A stretch of 64,000 bases of DNA from Nemopilema nomurai (Eukaryota; Cnidaria; Scyphozoa; Rhizostomeae; Rhizostomatidae): positions 2,107,905 to 2,171,904 of the forward strand of contig ML133387.1 of NCBI GenBank assembly GCA_003864495.1, given 5' to 3'. Of this stretch, positions 49,252-61,800 are shown in pieces. Position 1 is the stretch's first letter; each line of letters opens with the position of its first letter. The notes under the pieces were generated by a model. That model did not search any database. It saw only the letters and a program-made list of their open reading frames with translations, and was not told the origin of the DNA. A program made the position numbers and the translations under genes.

Positions 49252-52200
49252 TCAAGGCAGCATCTTCCCATATACTTCTACCTCACAAGCTTCCAAAAGA
49301 AGGTTATTGCCTTTGGAAGATATCCAGAAATGATCCCCCTTCGTGCCCTCGGGACATAGAAATATCTTATACTCGTTTGCCTTTGTCAGGCCCTGACCAG
49401 AGAAGCAGGTAAAGAACTGTGGATCCGAACCTACTACAAAGAACTTGAAGGTGACAGCCAACGACTGGCCAATCATCCGGTTGAATCCTTGTATGGCAAC
49501 GGCATAGATTTCTGCATTGGAGCCCAGGACACCAGAAAACCACGGGTTTAGTTGTAATATGGTCTTTGGACATGTTGCTTCTGAAGTTGTCCTTATATTG
49601 TCATTCAGTTGTGCAGCCATTCCACTTGAGAATACTGGATTATTGATTGGCAGACGGGTTTCTATCGTAATTTTCCGTTCTGAAACGAAACGGGCCTAAG
49701 TGAGTGATTTCAAACGTGACACTTACTAAAAGGGTTTTATTCACACCTGCTTGAAGGCCTTGTTTATTGCTTGAATTCCTAAACTGGATTTGATTTGAAA
49801 AAATCTGAGCCGAACTAAGAGCTCGTTCCTGGATTGTAAGGGTGTAAAAGGATAAATCTTAGATGTAACCATTTTTTCTGAAGTGGAAAAACAAAACATA
49901 TCCTAGTTTTAAGTTAGTCTTGTACTTATTTCAATTACTTTTTAGTGAGCTCTGGAATTTCTACAAACTCTCTTTGATTTTTGTTATATGTGTATATGCT
50001 ATGGGTTCGGAAAGCCATTTTTAATTAAGCCACATTTTATTCTAGAATAATTATGATGGAAACTTTCACTATCGATTCGAATTAAAATCACGATTAAAAA
50101 TCCCTGTACTAAAAAATAAACGATTTGAAACCGGCTAGCCTGATTTCACAAAAACTATAGCATTCGTGGTAAAAACACTAAATTAAGTCGACACTTATAA
50201 GTATTAGTTGCTTTGGGTTGGTCCAAGCCTTTTCTTTTCCAGTGGAATAGGAAGAACGAGACACGGATGGTGACAGTACAATCATAATGAAAAGAGGTAT
50301 TATTTGTAGGAAAAGAGGTAGTGAAAATTACTGGTAAAATAGCTGGAAGGGTTTCCAAAAATTCATCTGAGACTGAATTAAACTGAAGTTTTAAGTCGAA
50401 AATGAAAAAGGGAAATTTCTCAGATTTTGGTAGCAATGTTATTGAGATTCAAGCACTGTGGACAGTTCTAAAATGAAAAGGAAGTTTTCTTGTTATGAGA
50501 AATTAAACGAAAGGAACGCAGGAACGAGAGATGATAAACTGCGAGAGCTATGCTGTCCGATTACCTCTTTAATCTTGCGATGGATGTCGTACTGTAAGCT
50601 TTTGCTGTGGCTGGTTCGTATGGTTTGAATGTTGATGTTAGGAGAGGGTCTTATGGCATTACGCCAAACATGCTCTATCTAGACATAGGAGACACGCCTT
50701 GTATATCTAGCATCTGTCCATCAACATTAGTTTGCAATACTTTTGTTGCTTCCGTTAATAATTTGTATAGCTCTGTTCTGAAGTGATCCAAGTGTTCCAC
50801 AGTCTTTTTAACATTTTTTCAGTGAAAAGAGTAGAACAATAAAGGATGGTTCACTGAATGCGTTATACACAATATCAGAAGCCGTCCTAGTCAGTAATTG
50901 TCTAGTCATTTTCGACAGAAGCTTAGGAATCTCTTCTATACCTTATCAAGGTGTAATCTCATTTTCAAGCTTTGTTCACGGTCCTAGGTGCCTGCATGAA
51001 TCTTCAATACTTGCTTGTTTTAAGAACATATGTTCAGCGTATTCCACAAATACGCTTAGCTGACAAACATTCAATCGATTTCAATCCAGTTAGCCAGAAG
51101 GTTTGATGTACAAGTGACCACCAGAACATATCAACAGCATACAGAATCGCACTATTGACACCACCTCATGCTATATTTATCTTGTTTGACATACGTATAG
51201 AATGTCTGACAACTAACTAGGTAATCAAGGTGTGTAGGATCGAGCGTAGTCATAACACACCGTTGGAGCCTTCGCGCGCATATATGCATATGAAAGTCTT
51301 CGCGTTTAAAACTAGGCTGTTTGATATTTGATGAAAATTCAACTGGAACAACTTTTCATTACTAATACTGCGATGTTACCCCACCGACAAAATTGACCAT
51401 TGAGCAATAATGTTTTATACGCTACGGAAGGTAAAACAAATTTAAGGGAAGATATCTCTCAGTATCTGAACGGTTTTTTAGTAAAACGAAAAAGGCAAAC
51501 TGTCATCTCCACACAAGTTATATTCTCTCTTGCCGAGCTATCAGTCTGTCAGTAGTGAACTCAAAATAAATTTCTGAGCTTCCAAACCACCTTGGATGTG
51601 ACTTCAAAGACCACGCACAAATGCAATCGAAAAGAACAGCTGCTTTGGGGAATATTTAAAATAGAACACATTGTCAATTTTAAACTCGCGCGTATACTTT
51701 AGTAAACTCATTTCGGATACTTGCAAGAGAAACGAATTGTGATCCAACGTATTCTTGGATTATCAAATATGCAATATTGAATTGTTTTATCGAGTCCCCG
51801 CTTTGCAGAATGTAGTATGCTTATTTTTCTACCGTATGATGCGCTGGATTAATCTACAGTTTGAGTTTTGAATGAACCTGCAGGGACTCTTTCGCACGGT
51901 CCCAGAACAAACGGTATAAAATTATTGCGTCGCTGCAAACATGCTGCTTTCGTAAATATTCCAAAAATAGATGACCACAATCGGTCGTATCAGAAGTCAT
52001 GTTGTTACGTTCATTTATCAACGTACCCGCATTGAGACAATACCAGCCGTAGGAAGCATGATATGCCTCGGAGCATTGTAGGCAGCGCCGTCCGAGACAA
52101 CTGCAGTCATCGATGCAGTATTGCCAATCGGAGCAGGGATTGCTTGTTCTGCAGAAGGATCCAATCTGAAAAGATGAGCAAAGCTGGAAAGATGAGCAAA

Positions 52201-53899
52201 TCTAAAAAGATGAGCAAAGCTGAAAAGGAAATATTCGGAGAAAATGTGCAAAGAAATCTTTAATCAGCGAGAGGACAACCTTCAGTTCATTTACGCTCCA
52301 GACCTCTCCAATCTTGTGCGTGGTACAGAACAGGCACTTTCTAGCGAATGAGAATGAGCCCTACCTCCCACTTAACCCTCCAGTACCAAACTTATTACTT
52401 AATACCCTAAGGTGACCTCTTTCTTTCTTTAACTGTACAAGTGGACGTACCGCTCTGCCCGTTTGGTCAGTGGCATAGTATGTCCAGCCGCTTCTTGCAA
52501 CCAGTGTCCCAGGCTTTGTAACATCAGTTTCGCTGTTCAGTTCACAGTTATCGTCACCAGACTGTTTATGATTGAACGATTTGCAATGGTGTGTAAACAA
52601 GCAGTTGACTTTGCATTCTTCAAGAGGCAAGGTTAGCTTCAGAAGTACGTTGTGCTCTAGCGCATGCCCAACCGCTGACACGGAGAAATTCGCTTCGGTT
52701 TTGCACGGCAACCGTAGAATCCACCCCATGGCGTTGTTTACATTCAGGAAGATGCTGCAGAGAGAAACTTGAATTTTGCAACGAAATTTCATTTATGATA
52801 CTGTCAACCTTTTTTACAGCCCAACAAAAGAATGGCAAAAAAATGATGGTAAGGAAGAAAATACTGTTTTTGAAGAAAGACAAGGAAGAGGATAATTGGC
52901 AAGAAGACCTCCTTTGCATTGGCAATTGTGCGGAATCAAGACGGATACTGAACTTACTTGCTATTCCATCAGAAGTAAGTAAATCACATCTATAAATCGT
53001 AAGCATAAATTTGTTGCTTATAGTTAACACAAGCGATAAATGGTAGCAACAATGTAAAGTGATACAAGCGATATATGGTATAAATGACTGCTATGTCACC
53101 GTTAAGAATTAAAGTTCCCTTGCGATGCCACACCATTAAAGAAAAACATGTTTGTAAACAAATAAAAAAACATTGAGCCTGTGACGACAAAGAATCAGAT
53201 CCTCGCTTCAATCTTCTTAGTAAATCAGAGTCAAACATTGAATTTAGAAAATCAAAGACTTCAGATAAAACACTCCTAGTTTGTAGGGTATCATTAATGT
53301 CATTAATTTTCCCCATGACGTTTTACTTTTAAAATGCTGGAGATCTCAATAAATCTTAATCTCTGCTAGTCAATAAATATTTCCATACGTGAAGCAACTC
53401 AACGCATTCGACAAAAAGTCTTCAGAACCATAAACGTTGACATGTTATTACCTGATAAAAACAGCACCAGTTTGTAACTTCTTCATCATGACGACTTGCG
53501 CAGTTCCTCTTGCAGTCTGTTTCTAATTTGGTGATATCAGTACCTCTATACAATCCCTCATGACAAACAATCCTTAGCTGGTGGCAATTTACCGAGTTGC
53601 CTCGTTGCAAATAGCCCAAAACAGCATCCAACAACCGCTGATTTACAGCTAATTCACAGTATACTATTCACTTCTCGACTTTAATTAAAACGATTGCTTG
53701 TATTTTCGGGCGGCTCGAATCGCTTCGGTTACGTTCATCTGCTCTTGGATAGATGTTGGTCATGACACTATTTTGCTAATAAGTTTGCAGCTACTTTGGG
53801 ACCAACGTGAGTTACGCAACATCCAAAGGAAGGGCAGTCGGTGAAAATGTTCTTAGATCTTTGTTCAAGGGGAGGGCTTTACAAAAATAGGTGCAGCAT
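49252..53899 (-). CDS. Secreted PAN / Cys-rich / fucolectin-like (F5-8C type) lectin
   Basis: Minus-strand exons: 53883-53899 (17 bases, tentative), 52451-52754, 52027-52165 and 49252-49679. They give about 295 residues. The first join is phase 2 and yields a signal-like start (MLHLFFIFLNV). Exon 2 is a PAN/Apple-like domain (LPLEECKVNCLF, CKSFNH, NCELNSET, GWTYYAT). Exon 3 encodes a small domain with eight or nine Cys (IGSFC, YCIDDCSCLGRRCLQC). The last exon is a fucolectin/tachylectin-type F5-8C domain: NPWFSGVLG, IYAVAIQGFNRM, two conserved Cys, and the terminal ACEVEVYG. The classical fucose-binding His and Arg set is not obvious, so sugar specificity is open. Likely roles are extracellular recognition or matrix. 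Exons 2 and 3 are homologous to the gene at 58806-62200. The first exon could lie elsewhere. Confidence 0.85.
52166..52225. repeat. Three short tandem copies next to a splice acceptor
   Basis: Three copies of about 17-20 bases with the core AAAGATGAGCAAA lie directly upstream (minus strand) of the Cys-rich exon of the lectin gene at 49252-53899. On the minus strand each reads as a TTTGCTCATCTTT pyrimidine-rich tract, so the repeat forms the acceptor's polypyrimidine region. Confidence 0.7.
53422..53634 (-). CDS. Possible unassigned Cys-rich exon inside lectin-gene intron 1
   Basis: This minus-strand frame encodes a compact Cys-rich segment (NCHQLRIVC, LETDCKRNC, NWCCFYQ). It ends at a plausible donor (CAG|GTAATA) in phase 0. 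That phase does not fit the phase-2 PAN exon downstream, so it is not an in-frame exon of the lectin model. The family is not recognised. It may be an exon of a nested or decayed gene, or chance. Confidence 0.2.
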   Translation of the reverse strand: MLDAVLGYLQRGNSVNCHQLRIVCHEGLYRGTDITKLETDCKRNCASRHDEEVTNWCCFYQVITCQRLWF

Positions 53900-56703
53900 T
53901 GAAGTTAACTGCAATGAAAGATCATTTCTCGTGAGGTTGGTGTGCGAGTTTACCATATTAACTCATTTTGACGGTTTCAACAAAGAGCAGACTGAAGGCC
54001 CACCGAATAAGAATATTCTTGTATAATTAATGGAGTCAGCTTTACGAAGGAAAGGCTGAATCTTCAGCAACTTTGGACTTGCACCAAACAAATGGTGACG
54101 TCAGAAACCAGCTCTGGGTCCATTTTTATCGAGGCTAGGGATTTTCAAGTGCCAAAAAATTCTAGAGCCGAAAGCCAGAAGACTTAAAAACCAAAAAGGC
54201 CACAATTCAGAAACATTTAAAGCTAGAAAAGTTGAAGTTATGCTTATGAAAAATGCTCAAGTCAGCAAAGATATAAAAGAATGTAAGGTGTTGCTGTCCC
54301 CAAAACGAGAAGTTGCGGGGAAAAAAAAAGAAATTGTTGTGATTGTCGACTTTGCTAAAAGGCATAGTTTAAAAAACCGTTAAGAAAATTAATCGGATAA
54401 CCAGAAGGCGGACAACCTAGTGTAACTGTGGCAACCAAATATGGTTCGTGACACAGTAGTGCCCAAAACAGTGCCTTCATGAAAAGTTAATTTAAAAGCA
54501 GCACTGATATAAGAGGACTTGAATACCGATAGAAATTTTCAACTTTAAATGAGAAATGTTTGGAACGCGAGTGATGTTACATGCCTGACAGAATGTCAAT
54601 TCAGCAGCTCAAAAGTTTCGGCAGGCAGGTTTTACTATTCAGGTGGTTCTTTCGTTTGCTTTGAGTAATAAAAAGTGTAATCAAACCAATGGCCAGCGGT
54701 GAACTATAAAGACGGCTTGTGGCAGACTTTTGACGCCTAAATACAGAACAATGCGGGCTGCGATCATCAGGGACAGCAATCTCAAAACAAAACATGAATA
54801 TTGACAACACATTTGTTATTGAGATCCTTAGAGTACCTGCGATGTTTATAAGACACCTTCAGTTAGCTCCAAGGTAGAGGCTCTATCTTCCCATAGATGA
54901 CATAAAATTAAGCTTTGGGTGTTGTAGCATTTAAATCACGTATTTCCCTGAATAGAAGCCTCTTCACGCTTTTGCACTGTATTAGCATAATGTGCCGACA
55001 CTGTTAACTTTTAGCAGATTTATTCAGGGTTAGTTATATGTCTTGGGGGATTTGAAACTTTATTCCTGGAGAAAGCATAGCTTGATTTGACTTCCTTATG
55101 GGGCAAAAGGAGATGGATATGACATGATGAAATTGACTATTAAATGTAGGATGGTACAACATCCAAATACATCTAACATACAGTTTACTTCAACAGAGAG
55201 AGATACATGGTACAAACATGACTGGTTTCATCACAGATAGGCAGAGACACTAGGAAAGGAATGACAGCCGTGGCCTGTGCTCTAAATAAGGTCCTTTAAA
55301 AGTCATTTAGGCGCAAAGGCTACTGCAATAGGTAATTTACCCAGGGTTGAAGCGTTGACCTCTATCTAAACCTTAATGCCTCGCCTTTACCACCAAGCAC
55401 GCGGCCTATTTCGTAGGCCTAAAGTGCGCTAACAATACTTCTTAGACGCTACTCATTAAGGCTTGTGTTAGTTTTATACGACGTATATTTGCACAAAAGA
55501 ACTGTACTCGAACAAAAAGAAGCCTCATCATGGGATTGCCCCAAAAACATTACTCATGAAAACGGTCTACTGTTTCTACTACAATTTTCAAAATATTCCT
55601 CAAACAAAAATTAACAATTGATTATTCCTTTTGAAATCAATGGCTCATTCAACTGGCACGTAGGATGCAATATGTTGCTTTACTATTTGAAACTCGGCAG
55701 TGCTTTTTATGCCACGTCCAGAGCAGTTTGACAATTTGCTCATCTTAACTTTGCGTTGCACACGGTCATCTTCTACTCATCGGAAAGAAAAGGAAAGAAC
55801 TTCCACAATGCAAACTTGCCCGTCCCAACCCAGAAGTGGTAATGTTGACTCATAAACGGATCCCACTGTGATTTCTTTGACAACAAGCCCCTAAAGGTAG
55901 TTTACACGATTATTGTTTATACGATCTTTGAAATATGATGACTGGATTAATGGTTGACTAGATTCCTGATCACAAGTGTTAAGAATTGCTGGTCAACATA
56001 CCCAGGGTAAAGAGAACCACTTTGTTAAAAAAACATACATAAACAATAAAAAATGGACCTACTTTATTTATTTTATATATAATGAGGCTGGTACCAAGGG
56101 TGAAGGCAGCATTGTAAAGAATGATTGGTCTTCAGGTTTGGTTTGTACACGTATAGAACAGTGAATTATCCACTCCTCCGGATTACTCACTAAGAAAGAC
56201 GAGAAAAGGTTAACATTAGGCCATTTTTGCAATTAATTTGACTTTCCGTTTTGGTTTCTGATTCTTCCAAACTTGCTGAGAAAAGGTGTGCTGATTGATA
56301 ATTAGGGTTAGAAAGTTAAATGATTTTTTGTTAAGAACGCTTTAGCCTAACTGCATGCATGAAGTTTGCCCTACTAACATTCTGACGTCAATTTACGCTC
56401 ACAATATATAACGAAGCATGCTATATCCTCTTGTTAGGCCACAAAACAATGAGAAAATGTTATGGATTTCAAAAGACCATTTGTGTGGCTAAGCAAGAAT
56501 ACTGCTGAGACGCTTTGCGGCGGCAACATACCTATTCAGGGATAGAGGAAATAACAAATCTTGATTTACAAAAATTGTGGCAAAAGTCGCGGAAATTTTG
56601 AACTGCATGCCCCCAGTGAACCCCCTTATTCAAGATGAGTGCGTATCAAGCTTTGTGGCATCCCATTGTGATGTGTCCTTGGGGTAGTTTTGCCAAAAGT
56701 GAC
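53900..56703. other. Intergenic, no gene recognised
   Basis: About 2.8 kb between the two lectin paralogs. Frames such as 54601-54810 (-) and 55976-56164 (+) are short and unlike any family. The promoter of the lectin gene to the left should lie at its start, but no element is clear. Confidence 0.4.
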
Positions 56704-56706
56704 TAA

Positions 56707-57810
56707 AGCCTGAAATACACGATCAGTTTTTATCAGTTTTTTGACTGACAGTTTTCAGTTTTTCAAAAACTGATGTCCTTCATACACGATCAGTTTTTAT
56801 CAGTTTTTGACTGACAGTCTTCAGTTACACAAAAACCGATTGGAATGAGTTCACGTTTTGATTAGATCGGCTTTTTTTACAATGGAGCTTGATCAAGAAA
56901 CAACTGCTGTTGTTCTGGCTGCGGCTCTGGTCGTCAAAAAAGGCGAAAATATCGAAAAAAGAAAGCAATGTCTGTTTGGGTAAAGCCATGGTTGAGTATT
57001 AGAACTAACCTCTGTGTTTACGACACTCTTCTACAAGAGTTAAGATCGGAGGATGAAGGAGAGTATTGAAAATTTCTGAGAATGACGAGTTGTTGATTTT
57101 GAGCCTGAAAATTTTGAGGAGTTGTTGGAGCTGATTAAGGTGAACATTTCAAAATACGACACAAATATGCGTGATTCTATCCCTGCAAGTATTCAACTAG
57201 CAGCCACTGTAAGGTATTTGGCAATCTTGCGCAAGGGGATTATAGGGGCACCAGCTTTAAACAATGGAGTCTACATCAATGAATAGAAATTCCATCAGTC
57301 AAAAACTGACGAAGTTGGACGTGTTCAACTTCTTCAGTCAAAAACTGAAGGTCATTAAAGCATCAAGCCTGAAATACACGATCAGTTTTTAACTGACAGT
57401 TTTCAGTCTTCAGTCAAAAACTGATCGTGTATTTAGCAAAAACTGATAAAAACTGATCCTTCATCCTCCGATCTTAACTCTTGTAGAAGAGTGTCGTAAA
57501 CACAGAGGTTAGTTCTCCTACTCAACCATGGCTTTACCCAAACAGACATTGCTTTCTTTTTTCGATATTTTCGCCTTTTTTGACGACCAGAGCCGCAGCC
57601 AGAACAACAGCAGTTGTTTCTTGATCAAGCTCCATTGTAAAAAAAGCCGATCTAATCAAAACGTGAACTCATTCCAATCGGTTTTTGTGAAACTGAAGAC
57701 TGTCAGTCAAAAACTGATAAAAACTGATCGTGTATGAAGGACATCAGTTTTTGAAAAACTGAAAACTGTCAGTCAAAAAACTGATAAAAACTGATCATGT
57801 ATTTCAGGCA
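56707..57810. mobile_element. PIF/Harbinger-derived fold-back transposon
   Basis: The 1104-base element is flanked by TAA on both sides (56704-56706 and 57811-57813), the target duplication typical of Harbinger. Its ends, GCCTGAAATACACGATCAG and the complement of GCCTGAAATACATGATCAG, differ at one base. The two arms are long: 56707-57060 is repeated in inverse orientation at 57457-57810, 354 bases each. The 396-base loop carries more transposase sequence and a third pair of terminal-repeat copies (about 57366-57436). The layout suggests that one copy inserted into, or was joined tail to tail with, another and internal parts were then lost. Confidence 0.85.
56882..57285 (+). pseudogene. Harbinger (HARBI1/ALP1-like) transposase N-terminal fragment
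   Basis: Starting at the ATG at 56882, broken frames read as the N-terminal region of a Harbinger nuclease: a Trp-Val-Lys-Pro-Trp-like start, YDTLLQELRSEDEGEY, FLRMT, then SKYDTNMRDSIPASIQLAAT and VRYLA. This order matches the leading domain of HARBI1-type proteins. The catalytic DDE region is absent. Frameshifts and stops lie near 56983 and 57067 and through 57068-57140. A second, inverted copy of the first 180 bases lies in the right arm. Confidence 0.75.
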
Positions 57811-57813
57811 TAA

Positions 57814-58805
57814 AGGGAATTTTTCATAGCGCATTTGATGCGCAGGTTAGGCCACACAGCCTATAACGTGATAAGGCCAAACAGTTGCTCTCTGGATTGC
57901 GTTTCACAACACTATCAGCTCAAGGTTTTTTTTTTTGCTGTACTCTTATATTAATTCAATTCCATTACACTTTCAAAGAAGAAAACACGACTAGAGAGAC
58001 ACGAAATTTTTATTGTGAGTCAACTCTAACAATAAGAAAGTGGTGCTTAAAACGATAGAAACGCGATTGAAGTTGTATTAAGTCTGACAGCAACAATGTA
58101 ACACAAAGTTAGCTCTTAATTCATATTGACAGGAGGGAGTGCTGAATGTAATATTAAATACCTGACGGAACTCCTAGCGATGGTGCCATTGGATACGACC
58201 CTACTACTGCCAGTGTTCTAAGTTTGACAAATGCAGGCACCCAATGAAAATGAAGTCAAATGAGGCATTTAATAAAAAAGTCTGACCCATATATTTGTAT
58301 CGATGCTTAGATTGTAGGGTATTTTAAAAAAGCTAAAATAATTATAGTGATAATGAAAACAGAATCTTACACTGTCTCATGACATAACATGATATAATAT
58401 GATATAACGTGATATAACCTGATGTAACAAGATTTTACACAAGATATAACATGACGAAGAGCAATGGCAAGTCGAAGAGAAAAAGGGCGAACGAATGTCG
58501 TCTATCGGACTGTTAGGCCAAATAAAGAAAATTAATAAACACCTATCAACAAACGTGACTATACAATGGGTACTGGAAACCTGAACAAGCCCTAGTCATT
58601 TCAAATGGGCTCCATTCAGGATTGGATTTTGTGACTACTTTTGCGGAGACTAGCAGTCAGTTTTGAATCATCCTATATGTGGTATTATTTCAGAATCATT
58701 TGAACGCGAACTAGAGTTCTGGTCTCAAATAGAGTGTCTTATAAACTGTTCTCTGGGCGGTGATAAAGGGGTGCTTTTCATAAAGCTAGGTTCGGTGTTC
58801 CCGTG
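57814..58805. other. Presumed 3' flank of the fibrinogen-like lectin gene
   Basis: No gene is recognised. A run of imperfect 10-base copies of the form ATGATATAAC occurs at about 58380-58455. On the minus strand an AATAAA near 58012 is the nearest canonical polyadenylation signal noticed for the upstream gene, some 790 bases past its stop. Confidence 0.35.
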
Positions 58806-61800
58806 TCATTGGATAAAAATGAAGGCTTGCTTGGCTGTTGCGTGAATCAACTGTCGAGGATACAATCGGATACCTCCACTATATGGCCAAGATGAGCGGC
58901 CGATTCCGATTCCCGAGTCTACGCTTGCGCAGTCATTTTCATTGTTCCCAAGTATGCCAATTCTAGCCCATATCTTGGTTCTCCATATGTCATTCTTAAT
59001 GTTAAACCCTTGTCTGTGGCAATTTTCTTGCAGCGGCCGGCTATGTTCGTATATCAATCCCTTCCACTTTTGAAGATCTATATCGGTATGAAAGCTTTCA
59101 CTAAACAAAAATACACCAAGGAGCGAGAAGGATGATTTCGGAATAGTTAGCCATCTGCTGCTGTCCATTCCTCCCTCCCTGGTCTTCATTCCAATGCAGA
59201 CTTTGCTGATTGCAACATTCGAAAATGCGTTGAACTTGGCATCTCCATCATTAAGATTCACAGACTTGTTGTTGTATGTGACTTTGTTTGTCCAGTAAGA
59301 GGAGCTTTCTTGGAAGGTGTTCTATGGGAATAAGCGTTATTCATGATATTGCATCGGAAGCATTCACAAGATACCAATGCACCTGTAACAATGACCTTTG
59401 AAATACCTTGACGCTGTATTGGAGACTGCTGTCCATTATGGCACATTGCCCAAGGTGCCATAATGAAACAGCCATTCTGCACAGGTTTTCATTTGGAAGG
59501 TAAAACTATGCTGAGAAGGGTCTGATAGATGACTAGTTGGAGCTGCCACTTAAACACGGATTAGTCGGTTTTCGTTAAACATGACTTGCTTTCTTTTAAG
59601 ACATTCTTTTGTATTTAGTTATTAAATTGGAAATAAGGTTTTAGCACTGGTGATATTCTGGTACAAAATTTACGTTAATAAAAAATGTGTAGAGAACAGC
59701 GAAATCATGGCTTTACATATTCAGAAATGGAACATTAACTCATCGTGACAATAATCGCCTACACAAACGTGCTACACAAAACAAAAGTTGGAGAATAGGA
59801 AGAGGTGAATTGGAAGCTTAGAGGAAATCGCTATACAAATGGCGGAGAGGAGTGATATAAACCATTCTGCAATGGAAAGCTGCAAGAAAATTGTTCAAAA
59901 CAAGGACCCTTTTGGTGCATGTGACAATTTGCAAGTGCCAATAAACAGGGAGGGCATTTATTAGCTACCTAAAAATTCAAACCTTGCTGCCATCAGTTTT
60001 CATGGCTAGCGTCCAGCCTCCTGAACCACACCCACCACCCATCATGCAGTAGTGATCTCCAATGCCTGGTAGATGATAAACACCGCTCGTGGTATTCCCC
60101 AAGGCGTAAAGGCTGTTACAGCTCTGCTGATCTGTAAACGGAATAGCTAGGTATAAATTATAACTGCCTATTTGAATTGTAAAGAAAAGAATTATCAAAT
60201 GATAATCGAAGCTTTGGCAAGGAACCCCTGCATAAGACGCAATGATAACCAGGCCAGTTGAAAGGAATACACTGCATGCCTGTAATGTGTGACCTAGGGA
60301 GTTCAGGGCTCCTGCAAGCACTCTTCTCGCGGGAATCTGGAAACTGCGAAGGAGCAAATTAAAATCGTCTTGTTCTATGCACATTATTGTCCCCAAGTTT
60401 CAATCCAACTCTTCTGCCTAAACGCTTCTATTCCAACCCAATCTAATCGAAAGCAGTCGCTATTCCAATTTCTATTCGATTAATTGATCACTTCTAGCCC
60501 CGATTCGTCTTTTCCAGATTAGTACTAGGGTACTCAGATCTGGATAGTAATTGAGTGTTTAGGACTTAGATGCAATAGACTTTGCAATAGAATGAGCTGA
60601 CGAAAGCCATTGTTTGTTAAGCCAATAAGCATCCTAGGAGAGCAGTATGAATTGATTGGCTGAAATTTTGTCCCAGGGGGCGAGGCGCTAAAATTAGTTG
60701 CAATTTTCATTCCCAAGTGCTTTCCGAATTGAATTGCCGCATGGTGTACAGTTCAGCTATGAAAGTACCCGGTGTTGCGGGCATGAAACTGGGATTCGAA
60801 TACAACACCAGAGCACGTAAGAGATGGTAGGCCACTTTTGAGTGTGAAGAGGTTGCAAAAAGTTGAGAAGCGTTCTTGAGAAGCTTGTAAGTACACAATT
60901 TTCGTATTCTAGCACGACAAATAGATTAACTGCGTTGCTTTCGTAAGCGCCGGCTGTCCATAAGGCAAGTTTTTACAAGAAAGCGAGTGAATTAAACAGC
61001 GAACAGTCATTTCTATAAGATACTCGAATTGGGATCGGTGTTAATCAAATTCAGTTTGAGGCCAGTTGCGAGGCTAACTTCTCTTTATTGGGAATCTGCT
61101 GGCAGTGTTAAAAATAAGAGAGTCAGACTCACTTAAACTTGAGCAGTAGGAGAGATGTGCATGCTCGTAACAGTCGACACAGCGATAGCCAGGGCATCGG
61201 CAGTCATCCACGCAAAAGCGGTTCGGACCGCAAGGATCCTCTCTTTGGCAAACTGACCCAATCTGAAATAAGATTTGCAGCGGTGTTATGATATTCCATG
61301 AGACTATACTTGCTATGAAGTTGGTGTTTATGATGATGTAATTAACATTTAAAAACGAAACATTCATTTGTTAATTGATACTCTCGAGATACTATCTGAA
61401 AGCTTACAAGCCTGGTTTCCTGATTTGTGGCGTAGTATGTCCAGCCAGGCTTGGCAATCAGGTCGCCCCTTTTGGTTTCCTTTGTCTCGCTGTTTAGCTC
61501 ACAGTTCTCAATGCCCAAGCTTTTGTGGTTAATCGCTTGACAGTTGGCGGTGAAGACGCAATGGTTCTTGCACTCTTCTAAAGGCAGTGTCAGTTTCATC
61601 AGTATGTTGTGTTGTAGTGCATGTCCCGCGAAGGACACTGAGAAACTGGCCTCTGATTTGCATGGTAGGCGTAGAATCCAGCATTTGATGGAAACAAAGA
61701 GAAGGCTAAAAGAAAAATCTATTCCATTATACGGAAAGAGGCCAAATCAAGCAACCTGTTAATGACTTTGGGGCATTGATGATTGATGACGAAAAGGCAG

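Noticed and set aside
57528..57737. Plus-strand frame in the right arm of the fold-back
   Set aside because: It is the antisense of the inverted transposase fragment.
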